Source of the DNA: Punica granatum | Taxonomy: Eukaryota > Streptophyta > Magnoliopsida > Myrtales > Lythraceae | Reading direction: 5' to 3' | DNA length: 64,000 nt | Assembly (NCBI RefSeq): GCF_007655135.1 | Contig: NC_045128.1 | Coordinates: 32,024,811-32,088,810 of the forward strand | In this document: positions 1 through 12,966 of the stretch, piece by piece | How positions within the stretch are numbered: the first letter of the stretch is position 1 | Layout: every line of letters starts with the position of its first letter | Made by a program: the position numbers and the translations under genes | Notes under the pieces: generated by a model | Databases searched by the model: none | What the model was told of the DNA's origin: nothing | Seen by the model: only the letters and a program-made list of their open reading frames with translations

Positions 1-641
1 AAGCAATCCCCGAGCCAAAGCAGTGGGGACCCACAGTAAGTGCTTGTACGTACTAATTCATCTATCCAACCAGTACGGGGTCAAAGTCAATACTGTTCCG
101 GGATCCCCACTGCAGACATCGACGCGTGGACGGCCAGGATGAGATTCATCCCCGGGGCCCGCGCCCTGTTGGCAACAGTCACCTCATTGGTCCTTCCGAC
201 AGCCTCAGGGAATCTCCTCTCACCTCAGCCCCAAAAGCCTTCAAGAGCTCAACCAACGCTTTCCGGATACAAAGTATTGCGCGCTCACTTCTATATCTCC
301 ATCCCCCCAATCTCGGTTCCGTCGCGTCTGGTGTCCACGCGCCCCTGCGCCACAGTAGGACTGACGGAGGTACCCAGGCAGCATCCCAGTACAGTTCGAC
401 GTTGTCCTGTTCGGTTGTCGTTCGCCTCCTTCTTTCCTTTTCTCCCCTTCTTGATTAATTAAAGTGCTACAGCAGTTCTTTCTCAACCCATTTCCATATT
501 CACCAAACCCACCGCGGAAAATACTTCACTCACTCTCTCCTCTCCTCCTTTCTCAATTAACACCCTCGCCAAAACCCCTGCAATCGGTTCTTAGGGCCGA
601 GAATCGGACCCGCAATCGCCTCTGCCTGGGACCCATTTGAG
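1..641 (+). promoter_or_regulatory. Upstream region and leader exon of the FDM/IDN2-type gene
   Basis: No convincing coding region is seen; the three overlapping short reading frames at 40-486 have no family likeness. Pyrimidine-rich DNA at about 515-560 looks like a plant 5' leader. A good donor (GAG then GTAATC) at 642 pairs with an acceptor at 1278, giving a probable leader intron 642-1278 that ends 20 nt before the chosen ATG. The transcription start is not determined. Confidence 0.5.
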
Positions 642-1298
642 GTAATCTGACGTTCTTGGTTGGATTCTGGGTTGAATTTGTCTCCTTTGCTGTGATCTTC
701 TAATACCCTTTTCAGCTTCATGCATGCGTTCTTCGACTCGGGCCTTGTCTCCCCAATGCATTATCTCTGTCGTGCCTGTTGATTTTGTTGAGCGTGGCTT
801 TGCTTGATTTTAGAGTTTAATTCGTTTTCTGCTCTCTCTCATCAGTGATCGTGGAAGCTAATCGTCAGCTAACTCTGTACTTTTGGTTTTTAAGAGGGGT
901 TTATATATTTATTTCTTTCTCCAAAATTCAGGTGCTTGCGAGGAATTTTGGGCTTTTTCCATGTTAGTGGGTCTTCCTGTTAAATGCTTTTGCTAATCTT
1001 AGGTTTCTGTCTAGTAGGAGAAACAGTTCCTGCATCATTTACCAATATCAAGGTTCAAGTTTGCTTCCTCAGCTCTCACTGCTTGTTCAGATTACGGGTT
1101 ATGGATAATCATGCAGGGTTGGGTTCTGGAGTGAATAAGTTTGTATAATAACCCTCCATAACCTGCGATCCAAACAAGCTCTCAGAATTCCCAGTTTGGT
1201 CTGCTTCAGATGTTAAATTGGCTTGAGATGATGAGACAAAGTGATAAAGTCTAATAAAAATTTTATGTTTGATTCCAGGGGTTGCCGCTTTGACCTCC

Positions 1299-4185
1299 AT
1301 GGGAAGCCTAAGTGACAACAACTCGGATGACGACATTAGCGAGTCAGAAATGGATGAGTTCGAAGACAAATCCTACGAGGAGCTGAAGAGCGGGTCCCAG
1401 CAGGTGAAGACCTCGGAAGAGACTTTCACCTGCCCCTATTGCCCAAAGAAGAGAAAGCGGGACTACCTCTACAAGGAGCTCCTCCAGCATGCTTCGGGAG
1501 TGGGCAAGAGCACTTCTGATAAGAGGAGCGCCAAGGAGAAGGCGAGTCACCTCGCTCTGATGAAGTACCTTGAGAAGGATCTGGCAAGCGTGGGCGGGTC
1601 CTCGAAGCCTGCGGAGGAGAATAAGTCCCCCGCTGGGGCAAGCCACTATGATAAGTTCGTGTGGCCGTGGATGGGAATTGTTGTGAACATCCCGACTAGG
1701 AGGGCGGAGGATGGCAGATGTGTTGGTGAAAGCGGGTCCAAGCTTAGGGATGACCTGATCCGAAGAGGGTTTAATCCCAGAAGGGTGATCCCTCTGTGGA
1801 ATTATAATGGCCACTCAGGGTATGCAGTGGTGGAATTCAATAAAGGGTGGCCAGGTCTTCACAATGCAATGTCCTTTGAGCGAGCTTATGAGGCAGAGGG
1901 GTATGGGAGAAAGCATTGGCTCGCCGAGTACGAAAAACCGAAGACTGGGCTTTATGCTTGGGTTGCTCGGGCTGATGATTATAACTTGAGCAATATTGTT
2001 GGGGAGCACCTGAGGAAGGTTGGGGACCTGAAGACAATCCCGGAGATGATGGAGGAGGAGGCCAGGAAGCAGGACAAGCTCGTGTCCAATCTAAATAACA
2101 TTATCGAGGAGAAGCATAAGCACTTGCAAGAGATTGAGGAGATGTGCAATGAAAAGATGAAGGATCTCAATGATGCAGTCTCACAGAAGGATAAGCTCCT
2201 TCAAGAATATAATGAAGGTGAGATCATGTATTTGTGAAGCTATTGAGGGTCATCTTGAGTTGTTTCTAAAGAGTGGTCCCCAAAACTGGCCTTCAGAATC
2301 AATTGTTAAACAGTACTTTCAATTCACTTTAACATGTGTTTCTGTAGTTGTGGTTCGAGGCAGAGGTGATGGTGGTGTAGGATCACGGAAAATTTTTACA
2401 TAATATTAAAGTATATTATTTATTAAATCTTGTTTCAGAAACACGTTTCTTACTGCCGGAATAGATATAACCTCTGAAAACAGGTTTAGATTATGCAAGA
2501 CATAATTAGTTGTATTTCATATTTTATGTTCATTCCAAACACCCCTAACATTTTCATGAAGCGACGAAGAACAGCCTGGAGGTTATCATTCAGAGTAACT
2601 CTTATGTTTTAGTGATTTGCTTGTTCCGATTACATAGCTGAGGGTATTAAATATTTCCTTTTCCATTTTGCAGAGTGGAAGAAAATACAATCAAGTGCTC
2701 ATGATCACTTCCAGCGGATCTTTAACGATCATGAGAAGCTCAAATCACAACTCGAATCTCACAAAATGGAGCTAGAATTGCGAGGGGAAGAATTGGAGAA
2801 GAGGGAGGCGAGGAATGAGACCGAAAGGAAAAAACTATCTGAAGAGATTGCAGAAGTACTTCCTTTTTCTGCTTATTTTTCTTGATTTATATACTTCGTA
2901 CGGTAAACATGCCTGAGGTTCCAACATTACCACTGTCTTTCAGAATACACAGAGGAATAGTTCGCTACAGTTGGCTGCTTTGGAGCAGCAGAGGATCGAT
3001 GAGAAGGTGTTAAAGCTGGCAGAAGATCAGAAGGTTATTTTTACTTTTTATTAGTAATCCGATTTAAATGGTGAAAGATATTTATTTTCTGTAGACATTA
3101 CAAAGTCTCATGCAAAACCTGATGGTTGTTTATCTTCAGAGGGAAAAAGAAAAGCTGCTCAATCAGATTATTAAACTCGAGAAACAGCTTGATGCGAAGC
3201 AGGCGCTGGAATTGGAAATAGAACAACTGAGAGGGTCGCTAAAGGTTATGAAGCACATGGAAGATGAAGACGACAAAGAAGTGATTATTAAAATAGATGG
3301 TTTGCTTAAGGACTTAAGAGAGAAGGAAGGACAGCTCGATGATTTGGAGGAAATGAACCAAACACTTGTAATTAAGGAGCGCATGAGCAATGAGGAACTC
3401 CAAGACGCTCGCAAAGAACTGGTCAATGTATGCTTTCTTCACATCTGTTTGCTTTGTCTCTCAAACCTGATATTTTTTTATGAGTTTAAAATCTGTGCCC
3501 TCGATTCAATTTTCCTGTAGCATCTGAGGAGGTACTAATTTGCCTACTTTATAGGGATTGAAAGAATTGCCAGGTCGCTTCCAGATTGGGGTCAAGAGGA
3601 TGGGAGAGCTTGATTCAGAGCCATTCCTAGAGGCAATGAAGGTTAGGTATAACGCGGATGAAGCAGAGGAGAGAGCTTCAGAGCTCTGTTCATTGTGGGA
3701 GGAGTACTTGAGAGATCCCGATTGGCATCCCTTCAGAATCATCCATGTCGATGGGGAGACTAAGGTATGCAGATAACAGATGACTGAATGATTACCGCTT
3801 TCTATCAGCGATTGCTTCGACAAACTTTTTTTGCTTAAATGTTCCAATTTTCTTTGTTCAGTTTACTTCCATGATATATCTGCAAAATAGTTCTCAATTA
3901 AGCATCCAATTATGTACCACATAGCTTACAAGAAAATGTTGGTCGTTTCAGGAAATAATAGATACTGAAGATGAGAAATTGAGAGATCTCAGGGAGGAAC
4001 TTGGCGAGGGAGCATACAATGCAGTCGTCACAGCATTGAGGGAGGTAAACGAATACAACCCAAGTGGGAGATACATAACCTCTGAACTTTGGAATTATGG
4101 AGAAAGAAGGAAGGCTTCTCTCAAAGAAGGGGTTGAAGTTCTCTTGGAGATTTGGAACACCCACAAGCGCAGGAGGACAGCATGA
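1299..4185 (+). CDS. FDM: FDM/IDN2-type protein (zf-XS, XS, coiled coil, XH), RNA-directed DNA methylation
   Basis: Six coding exons with GT-AG borders: 1299-2217, 2674-2855, 2944-3033, 3140-3427, 3555-3764, 3952-4185. They join in frame to 640 aa, close to the usual 630-650 aa of FDM1/IDN2. Order seen: an acidic N-terminus, a zf-XS finger (about 45-86, Cys45/Cys48), an XS domain (about 117-231), a long Glu/Lys-rich coiled coil (about 250-500), and an XH domain (about 502-638). In Arabidopsis such proteins form IDN2-FDM complexes that bind double-stranded RNA with unpaired 5' ends and act downstream of siRNAs in RNA-directed DNA methylation. The start is the ATG just after the leader-intron acceptor; reading upstream from it runs into intron. 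FDM1 versus IDN2 orthology cannot be settled by eye. Confidence 0.93.
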
Positions 4186-5150
4186 AGGTCAGTGCAATGT
4201 ATGATACTAGAATTCGAGTTTCATGCTATTGTTATTATAATTTTCTTGTAATTAGACAAATACTCAATTGGTGAGTGCCGTCTGAGCTACTTGGGGGTGC
4301 TAATCCTATATTTTGGGGTCTCTCTATATATAAATGCTTTCATCAAATGCGAAGAATGTAGGGGTTCACCGACTTAAACCAAGGCACGGCAATCCATGCA
4401 ACCAAGGATGAAGTTTATATCTTGTTGTGGAAAAGTGGCCGGCTTTATGTTTTTCTCATTTTGAAAATCGAAAGAACAAGGAAAAATATGCCCCACCTTC
4501 ACCTTGTGAGTAAACATCTCTCCCTCTGAATGGACCTGATCTTTGAGTATTTGCAGGAAAGCTTCATCAAAGGGCTGAAACAGAGCAATCGGTTGTGGAT
4601 TTCTATGATTCTCCCGCTGGATCTCCAACGTAATCTACTGTCTACTTGTGGTATCTATTCCGACCCTGTTAGTGACTCGGAACTCATAAATGTAGCAATA
4701 TCATCCATCTCCAATTCATGAACTGTTAGCTTGCTAACCTCCTGGCATTAAGACTGCTTTGGCAGCTGTGTATTACCCCTGTAGGCTCTGCCATAAGGCC
4801 ATAACTGTCATGTTTAATCTGCAATGCAGAGGCCCTTCTTCGAGTTTGCAATGTCCCCTCTCATCTTGAATCTGAATTACTGTTTCATCCATCGGATATA
4901 AATTTGATCATCTTCGTGAGTAGCTTCCAGCTAGGTGTATATCTTGTACCAGAGTGGCTAGGGAATGATATAAACACGGCGGTGTAGCTCTTAGATTGAT
5001 ATCCGTCCTTGTATTGGGATTCAGCAGCTCTTCCTATGTTCGACACGACATGATTGATCATGGGACGGGCCATACCCATAATGCGGTTGGTTCCGGTTCG
5101 GCTGAACCGGGATTTGGGTTCCTCCCCTCGACGGTCGGGCCCCAAAATCC
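4186..5150 (+). other. 3' flank of the FDM-type gene, possible 3' UTR intron
   Basis: No coding region is supported. A donor-like AAG-GTCAGT lies 4 nt after the stop codon, and a TTTGCAG-type acceptor ends near 4556, so a 3' UTR intron at about 4190-4556 is possible. The rest looks like UTR and spacer. Confidence 0.35.
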
Positions 5151-5254
5151 TTGCTGAGCCGTGGAAAAATCTACCCTACACCCGATCTTTGTAAGACAAA
5201 TGCAATTCATTGGAAATCATAAATGGGAAATGGGACGTCCAGGCTCGAGAAATA

Positions 5255-5365
5255 AAGGCCTGTTTCGGGCCGGCTTTTTATATGGGCCCTGGTATCTTGG
5301 GTCGGGTCGGCTGCAGCCCATAATCACATCTGTGCGGCTCCTTCCCCCTAACCCTAACCGACATC
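5255..5365 (+). promoter_or_regulatory. Promoter-like block with site II motifs and a telo-box-like repeat
   Basis: Within about 100 bp there are two site II-type motifs (TATGGGCC at about 5280 and AGCCCATA, its reverse form, at about 5317) followed by CCCTAACCCTAACC at about 5346. In plants site II plus telo box marks promoters of translation and ribosome-biogenesis genes. Orientation is inferred from the leader-like sequence downstream. Confidence 0.4.
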
Positions 5366-6055
5366 TTTTCTCGGACATAAACTGAGGAATCTGTCCTATC
5401 GAAAAATATCGCTCCCGAATCAACGAATATTACTGGGCGGTGATTAGAAAGAGAGAGGCTTGAGCGGGATCGCCGGAACCCTAATCCGTTCGTCGAGAAG
5501 GGATGAGAGATTCGGAGGGCAGAGGGCCGGTAAACTGCAGGAGGTGCCCCCTCTTCGGAGGGCTTTGGCTTCTCCAAGATCCGGCCTCTTTGATCTCGTT
5601 TCTCGTTCCTCCTCGGCTTGATTCTCGATTAGAGGGTTTCCTCCCGCCATGACGGTCCTAATCATTTTACACTTGATATGAGCCCGGCATTGACAGAAGT
5701 TCTTCAAATTTGCAGCTTTTTGCTACTGTTTTTCCATTTGACTGCATTGGTTCTTTGAGTTGAAGGGGAAGCCTCATTGTCTTGTCGGGTTTCTTTCTTC
5801 AAGAACGGTGCGAACACAGAAAGCCCAGTTTTCTTGATTTCGGTTCTCCAGAAGAGAAATCAGAATTTTTTGATTCGAAAATCTGTTCTTTTTCTGAGGA
5901 ACAGAGAGATCGGAATTCCGGGCAGCGGCCAGACAACCGCAGGGATGGGGAATTCCACGGTTAGAAGGGTCTCCTGCTATTCCCCTTCTCATCTACTGTT
6001 CCCATTTCACATTTCTTAGATTGTCTTTCTTCCATCCGTTTTCCTTTTCCCAGTG
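5366..6055 (+). other. Transcribed-looking region without a recognised product
   Basis: Base composition and pyrimidine runs resemble a plant leader exon or non-coding transcript. Several reading frames of 60-99 codons exist on both strands (for example 5777-6019 + and 5278-5577 -), but none shows a domain I recognise and they contradict each other. It may be a decayed gene 5' end or a long non-coding RNA fed by the motifs at 5255-5365. Confidence 0.3.
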
Positions 6056-6684
6056 ATGGGTCTATGTTCGGGTATGATCAAGAACGCGCTACGAGCGTAG
6101 CGGTTTACGTTTCATTTCAATTAGGTCACTTTATACCAAACATCGGCTAGGATCTTCAGACTGGCTGCCCGTGTCAAATATCACTTCTTATAGAGCCACA
6201 TTTCGCCTTGGCAATCAAAATCCAACCGAAACTGATGGCCGGGCTTGGTTTCTGAGGAAAAGAATGGGATTGTTGTACGATCTTGTCAACTGTGTTTAAC
6301 CTTTATCATTTCCCGTCGAGTCGTCGACCTTTGTGATGAAGATTGGTCCGGTTCTTTTAACTATAATCTACACGATCCGCGCTGAGCATATTCACGTACC
6401 AAAGTAAAGTAAATAAACATTTGTATATATATCTTCTGTATTAAGCAATGCTGCGGGCTACATTTATAGCCACTTCAGCTCCTACATAATTATAATTCAC
6501 TCTCCTAGCACTCCGTTTTCATTTTCATCCCCAAAGTCAAAAAAGGTTTTCACTGTAACCCCCCACCCAGCCAAAGCAAACAGAGATAAGATTACCATTC
6601 TTTCCTCTCATCCCCAGCAAAATAAGTTTAGAAAAGGAAAAGGGAAATAAAGAAAAACTTATAAGCACGCCATGGGCAGCAGCG
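6056..6684. other. Spacer downstream of the expansin gene
   Basis: No gene is seen. The part near 6420-6684 should include the 3' UTR of the minus-strand expansin gene. Confidence 0.4.
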
Positions 6685-8103
6685 CTACACCCTGAAGTTC
6701 TTTCCGGTGAAGGTCTGGCCGAACTGCCAGTTTGCGGGGACGATGTTCCAGGAGGTGGAGGTGCGACGGTCACTGCCCGTGACCCTGAAGGACAGTGACT
6801 GGCCGACGAGGACCGCGTTGGATTGCCAGTTCTGTCCCCAGTTGCGGCTCAGACTCATCCACCCCGTCTTTGAACCCTTCATGCTCACCTTCACGATATC
6901 TCCGGCTCCCGCAACATTGGTGATCAGTACCAGGTTGAAGTACTTGAACCCGTTGATGGTGAACCTGATCCCGCCATGCTTGCGGCAAGGAACCCTGTGT
7001 GGACCGAACAGAAAAGCCTATATAAGAACAGGGTCTTTATTGCAAATTGGGGAGCTTCTGTTAATGTTGTTGTCTCTGTTTTCCGGGCCACTTACGTATG
7101 ATAGACATGTCAAACTATGCTTATGCTAAAATGCATCCATGTCAGCAGTTAAACTAGTTGGAAATGTTAACTGACCTGCGATAAGCGACCGGGACAATGC
7201 CGGCTCGGTACTCGGCAATCTTGAGGAACATGGGCATGGCGAGGTCGAAGTGGGGTCGGGGAGGGTTGCACCACCCGCCATTGTCATTCGGGAGGGCGTA
7301 GTTTGGCGGGCAAAAGTTGGTGGCTGTGATGAAGATTGAGGGGCTTCCAGCGTGGCACCACTGTGGCTCGTTCGCGCACTTGATCTCGAAGCAAGCGCCA
7401 CAGCTGTACCCATTGTTGAAGAGTGCAGTGCTCAGCGCGGCAGTGTTGACGCCGTAGCCCTGGCTGTACAGGTTCCCGTAACCGCATGCCCCACCTGGAT
7501 AATGGGCGGAAGAAAAAGAAATTTCAAAATGGTTTTCAACTACGAATGGGAGAATGAAAATTACGTTTCCGGGAAACGGTCTTTTAAGAAAATGAAACTG
7601 GAAATGACAGAATCCTCAGTCCAACAGTTGGAACAAACAGAATGGACTTCACATTATCCCGTAGGCTGAACAGAAACTAGCCGAGAAACAGAGCATCAAT
7701 TTCTGGAAGAAATGATTTAATATTGCTGCTTCCTGAATCATTCTGGGAAAGATGGAGAATTATCGGGTTTCTTAAAGCTTTCGAGGAAAATGCTGCTTGG
7801 GGCTGCAGAAAATTTCCGTTGTTTTAAGTCGAAAAGACAGTTTAGCTAAGGAAGTAAAATCTCCGAAACAAAGGACGCTGCGGTGTGAGTCTCAAAGAGT
7901 GGCGGAGTGGCTTCATCAAATCAAATGTAAACATTACCCATTGTCCCCGCGGCATCATTCCCTCCATAGAAAGTGGCGTGGGCGCTCTGCCACGGTCCAC
8001 CTGCATAGACGCCGGGAATCCTGGCCTCAGCCACGGCCAGAAAGGCCACCAGGGACACAAGTACAACCCGTGCCACGCTCAGAACAGAGACCACAGCCGC
8101 CAT
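6685..8103 (-). CDS. EXPA: Alpha-expansin precursor
   Basis: Three minus-strand exons, 8103-7938, 7494-7176 and 6994-6685, with GT-AG borders, encode 264 aa (family usually 250-265). A hydrophobic signal peptide covers about residues 1-27. Domain 1 (double-psi barrel, GH45-like) begins with the typical HATFYGG and GGACGYG motifs, has the Cys pairs and an HFD motif at 137-139, and carries the alpha-type insertion before FCPPN. Domain 2 (CBM63-like) follows with conserved Trp residues and the usual GKNFRV-type C-terminus. Secreted to the wall, alpha-expansins loosen cellulose-xyloglucan contacts without hydrolysis during acid growth. The sequence is closest to the EXPA1/4/6 type by inspection. 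The intron after the GTMG codons matches the family. No lesion is seen. Confidence 0.96.
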
Positions 8104-8260
8104 AGATTTGGACCCACTGTTCTCTTCAGACAGAGAGTCAGAAGGAACAGAGCGCAGAGAGAGAGAGAGAGAGAGGATGATGATGGATATGGATTATGGT
8201 GGAGATGGCAGGGGGTTGGATTGCTATTTATGGAGGAGGGAGGCAGTCAGGCAGAAGGGT
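8104..8260 (-). promoter_or_regulatory. Expansin leader and core promoter
   Basis: Read on the minus strand, CATAAATAGC at 8232-8223 is a plausible TATA box about 120 nt before the ATG. A GA/CT microsatellite at about 8156-8176 lies in the leader. Confidence 0.5.
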
Positions 8261-11200
8261 AGTAAAGGGCAACTGCATAGTCCCCAAAAAAAAAAAAATG
8301 AAATAACGTTTCCTTTGGGAAGAAATTATCATCACCCTTGATTGGTGCTTTGCTTTGCTTTCATGCTCTGCAGTTGGTCTCAATCCAGTGTAAAATCAAC
8401 CAACGATTTTTCGTTTCAAGTCCACTTTTTCCCTCTCAAAAACAAAAGAAAGGAAAAATAAAATAAAAAATCAACCTTCAAATCTTTTGGCGGCAATTTC
8501 CATTCAACCAACCAGAGAGATAACGTCAGATTGTTTATCTTTACGATGCAAAATTTGACTCATTTTAACCAAAATTCAGTGGACCGTATAAGCATGTTGT
8601 GAACAACAATTTGTCGGTTATGGAGACAAACCAGTTTCTGAGGTCGAGCGATGATTGCTGCCCGTAACGTACTCGCTGGTGCACAGCGTTAAGAGTCTTA
8701 AACCACTCCATGTATGCTTACTGCTAGGCTATTGAGGTTTGTTGATATGGTACTCATGTCATTCGTAAGTCTGAATGATCGACTTATTGCTGCGGGAAAG
8801 ATAGAATCAATCACATCCCGGATAACTGTATGATCATTTTAGGTGATTGAGCTTGCTTCGGAATACTTTGATGTGCATGTATCCTAACGTCGACTTATTA
8901 TGAAAATACTGACTTCTTCACATTGCATTTACTGGTTTCTTACTACTAGTCATAGTCATCCATATTTCGGTCTACTTTGTGGACCATAGTAAAACCAGAC
9001 TTCACATTTAGTTGTTTTTTTGTTTTTTTTTTTCTCCCTGGCTTGAACACACATTTAGTTGGTCTTGGTGATCATAATTCCCAATTCTGCTTTTCTTCCA
9101 CTTTGGTCATGTATGGATATAAATCACGAAGAATACGGAGGGTGATTTGTGAAAGAATTAAAAGATGGAGAAGTACGTTGGGTCCAAAGTCCAAACCGAA
9201 CATGGGGGTTCTCTTTGATATGAAACCACTTTGCTTCAATTGCAAGTTGTGCCATTACCCCAAACAACATACAAAGACCCCTCTTATTTCATTTCAACAA
9301 TTTCTTGCCCCTTCCTTTTTTGCTACTTTTTCCAATCACACTTTAGAGATGAGATTTCATGTGTCCATAGAACTTCGGCACGAAATCCTCGCGGAGAGCT
9401 GGACAACTCGATTTTGTCGAACCAAATTACGATTTCGCACATGTACCGCATTACCCTACCTCTAGCGAATATTGCAGATGGATAGGCCATAGGCCATAAA
9501 ATGAGTTTCTAAAATGAGCCACGGCAAGTGAAATTCAGCTATGCAATATCAAAAGTAAAATTTTCTAGCGTTATAAAAATCAAAATATAACTCTAAAAAT
9601 AATAAATTATAAAAATGAGAGGGAACAATAAACTATAAAAATAATAAATTATTGCGCCCTTTTTTCTTAGTAAATTAGAGGAAAAAAGAAAAGAGGGAGA
9701 AAAAGAGAGAGATCCAAAACGACGCCATATAGGAAGGGGCGTTGCCGCCAAATAGATGCAGGCTGGTTCTATTTATGTAACTTTACCTTCCCGGGGAGAG
9801 AGGGGCATTTTAACGACGGTGGGCCCAGTTTCACCTTTGCAGTGGGACCCATAGACCCGCATTCACCGGTCCACGTATTGCGCCGTGCATCAGCCGTACG
9901 ATTTTGTGGGCTGGAGGGTCTTGCCGGGGTCAAGTTATTTGACTTTTCTTCGAGTCAAAAGGTTCTCGTTTCCCTTTGAATTAATAATAATTAATTATTA
10001 ACGCATACCAATATGAATTAATTTAAACTGATGATTCGGTACTTATTTTTCAAAAAAGTCATTAATTTAAGTTTTGTGAATAGAAAAAATTCATGATCGC
10101 CTAGAGAGAAAATCATCTCAAAGAGCCGTCAAGACTCATTGAACATTCCAAAGTGAGTGTGTGTCGAAAAAATAATTAACTACTACCAGAAAGTTCTTCA
10201 TGCCTCACCGCCTACTATACTTTTCAAAAGGAAATATTAGAAAAAGTGGAGATTTTTCCTCCGAGGATATCATGCTGTTGTCCCAATTTATTCAAATCTT
10301 CACGCTGATCGGATCTCATTTCGAAAGTCATACGTCCACATTACGCCAATCCCCTAATCATATCATATCATAAACAAGTAAACGTGAGCTACCGTTCTGT
10401 AATCGGATGAAACGTTACACGATTCAAGGTCTTAGGGGATAAGTACGTATATTATGATTTAACTTATCTTTGTAGCAAAGTAACCTTCATTAATTCTGAG
10501 GAATTTTACCCCCACGGATAAGTCAAATGTCTATATGTATCTAGGCACGCAGCTAATTAGCAACGAGATGGGTGGGTCAAAAGAAGAACATGCAATTGCA
10601 TGTGGGGAACTTCCAATATATTTTATAATTTACCTTGTCCAGGATAATGACATTCCGACTTAATCAATTCAACACCTAAACTGTTATTATGATAATGGAG
10701 TTTGCTCCTTTCCTTGAAGTGTGTCGGATCCAAATTCTATATTAAAGAGGTCACGAAAAGTAATTCTCATGAATGTAGTAAGCCCGGCACAAATAGCATA
10801 TTGAAAAAAGAACGAGGAATTATAGTTAGAATTTTAATATAAAATTAAACTTGAAATTTCTTGATTTCACGTTAGAGTTTCGTGCTACCATAAACTGAAT
10901 TATCGCTTCCTAGCCCTGAAAAGAGTTGACTTTTCTGCATGGCAGAGATTAATCCACCAGTAGAATGTGGAAGGTGCAATTTTTTTTATTTTTTTTTTTA
11001 GTAGCGGGGTAGAGTGTGTCATCACTTCCTTTTTGCATGAGGAATTTTTAATGTTGCAGCAATCTAACCCTAAAGAGTCCATCCACAAAATCTAAGAGAT
11101 CCACCATGTCAACCCCCCTCCAAATCCCCAATATTATGCATCTGTTTCTCAACTACAACACAATCTAGCTCCCCGCCCTTTAATAGCATTGCTCGCCAAC

Positions 11201-11536
11201 ACTATCTACACAGAGAAACGCGTCCAACATTAAGAGGAAAAAGCTTCCCTTCGCATGTGAACATTTCACCAAGAAAATCAATTATTTCCCTTCCTCTTCC
11301 AATTCGACGTGCCTCATGAGTCAAGAGCTTTCTTCTCTTATGTGTCGGAAGGAAGAAGAGACGCATAACTCGCACATCGAAATGGTCGAGTGAGCCTATC
11401 TTGTTATTACTAGAGCCCATGAATGGAGATCTCTCCATTTACCATTTGGATGCTCCGACAGAAAATATAATATGTCCTTGATAGCTGAAAATAGTTGCTG
11501 ACGCTCGCATACATTACCTCGAATCGTTACACCTTT
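8261..11536. other. AT-rich intergenic DNA without a supported gene
   Basis: Both strands were scanned. The longest reading frame (8977-9465, +) has no family likeness and biased composition. A somewhat GC-richer patch at about 9715-9930 has no readable product. Confidence 0.5.
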
Positions 11537-11622
11537 TTATTATTATTTTATTATTGTTATTATTGTTATTGTTATTATTATTATTATTGTTATTATTGTT
11601 ATTGTTGTTATTATTATTGTGA
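11537..11622. repeat. TTA/TTG trinucleotide microsatellite
   Basis: About 85 bp of imperfect TTATTATTG-type repeats. Confidence 0.9.
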
Positions 11623-12449
11623 GTATCTGATATCCAGACAAATATTATTTAGAAAACCTCGTCGATAGATATAATAAAAATTTTAGAAATTTTTAGTCTC
11701 AGACGAAAATTATTTTCTATTTCATTAAACCCATTTCTCAATTCAATATTGAATTATGTCGCTGCAATAAAGTAGTTCATTAATAATTGAGAATTAATTT
11801 TATTTGAGAAATGAGGTGATGTGCAGTTGTACACGCCCTCACCTGGTAATCTAAATGTTTCAAGTTCATTTGTTGTGTTGTGACTAACCGTATCTCTTTA
11901 TTAGATTTTTTATTTCCTTATACTTAATTCATCGTGGGCACTCTTTGTATCTGAAAAAAAATTGTGGCTAAAAAGTCATTTTTAACAGCTAAAATATATC
12001 TCAATTATACATATATTCTGTCAAGTCCTATAAGTATGGAAATGTGGTTATTACTAAAATGTGCAACCAAATTATGTAAGTTGTAATGAATTTTAGCTAC
12101 TACATTTTGCTCTTTAGCTAGTAAAAGATTTAGTTGCTAAATAATTTATTTTATTTTTCTCTATTGTAATAAAAAGAATTTATTTTATTGTACTTTTTTT
12201 TTCTTACAAAGGAACTCATGCCATTTCATATAAAGAAATACAAATCTAAACAAAGGGGCATCATCCAATTGGGGAGAATTAAACCCAAAATTTCCTTTTT
12301 TTATTAGAGCATATACTATTGCACTATGCTCCATTTCCCAAGAGCTTATTTATTGTCGTGTGGAAGTCAAATAATATGCAGTATCTCTGTGCGCATTTAT
12401 ATCGGAAATATTGTATATTAATTGTCATGACAAAACTATCATCAGTTAG
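11623..12449. other. AT-rich spacer, nothing recognised
   Basis: No reading frame, hairpin or repeat worth naming is seen. Confidence 0.4.
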
Positions 12450-12966
12450 TCACTCCCTAAAATGTTTAGAGAATGTTGCCAGCACAAAATTAGTTTTCCA
12501 GCCCATGCCTTGTGGCGTGAATCTAATGGGCCAGCACTGAGTCAATACATTTGGGGTCACTGGCGTAAATAGATAAATTTCAGGGATTTGTTTGCAATAA
12601 CCAATAAGTTCATGACTTGAATTTCTCGTGTCATCCAACATAGAAAGATGATACACTGCATATTGGAATATGGACCGAATAATATGCTTAGTCGAATAAC
12701 CCACGAGTGAAAGCTAACCGAATGGCACATTTAGCTGAATCATTTTGAGTATGAGGAGAACGGTTTAGCGAGAATTCCAAGTGGATAAAAGCAAAGACAT
12801 CACCCTCAAAGATAAGATCACGCAAAAAATGTGCGTGGAAGACCCAACTCAAACAGTTATTAATAGATTTACTTGGAGTATGGAGCACGCAAAGACTTTC
12901 CTTAATAAGCAAGGAAGCTCTCTTTAGGCACTTTGCCCATAATCTCCACCTCAGAGCAATTAGCAT
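12450..12966 (-). pseudogene. Possible RNase H-like (RVT_3) retroelement remnant
   Basis: The minus frame 12966-12688 reads like the plant non-LTR RNase H tail: an Ala-Leu-Arg-Trp helix, a Lys-Ser-Ile-Asn segment where the acidic-Ser-Lys motif is expected, and a terminal piece in the position of the His-x-x-Asn-x-x-Ala-Asp helix. Catalytic acidic residues are not preserved. The frame continues weakly to 12450 and there is no reverse transcriptase nearby. This is a weak, motif-based call; a chance frame is possible. Confidence 0.25.

Noticed and set aside
5346..5360. Interstitial telomere repeat (CCCTAACCCTAACC)
   Set aside because: Only two units, and not the plant CCCTAAA unit; better read as a promoter telo-box-like motif.
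7797..8341. Plus-strand frames opposite the expansin gene
   Set aside because: They are shadows of expansin exon 1, its intron and its leader on the other strand.
8977..9485. Open frame of 162 codons and an overlapping frame of 84 codons
   Set aside because: No domain, low-complexity start, strong codon mismatch with neighbours and two frames overlapping; reads as chance.
11537..11622. CRISPR-like or satellite array
   Set aside because: Simple trinucleotide microsatellite with no unique spacers; CRISPR arrays are not expected in a plant nuclear genome.
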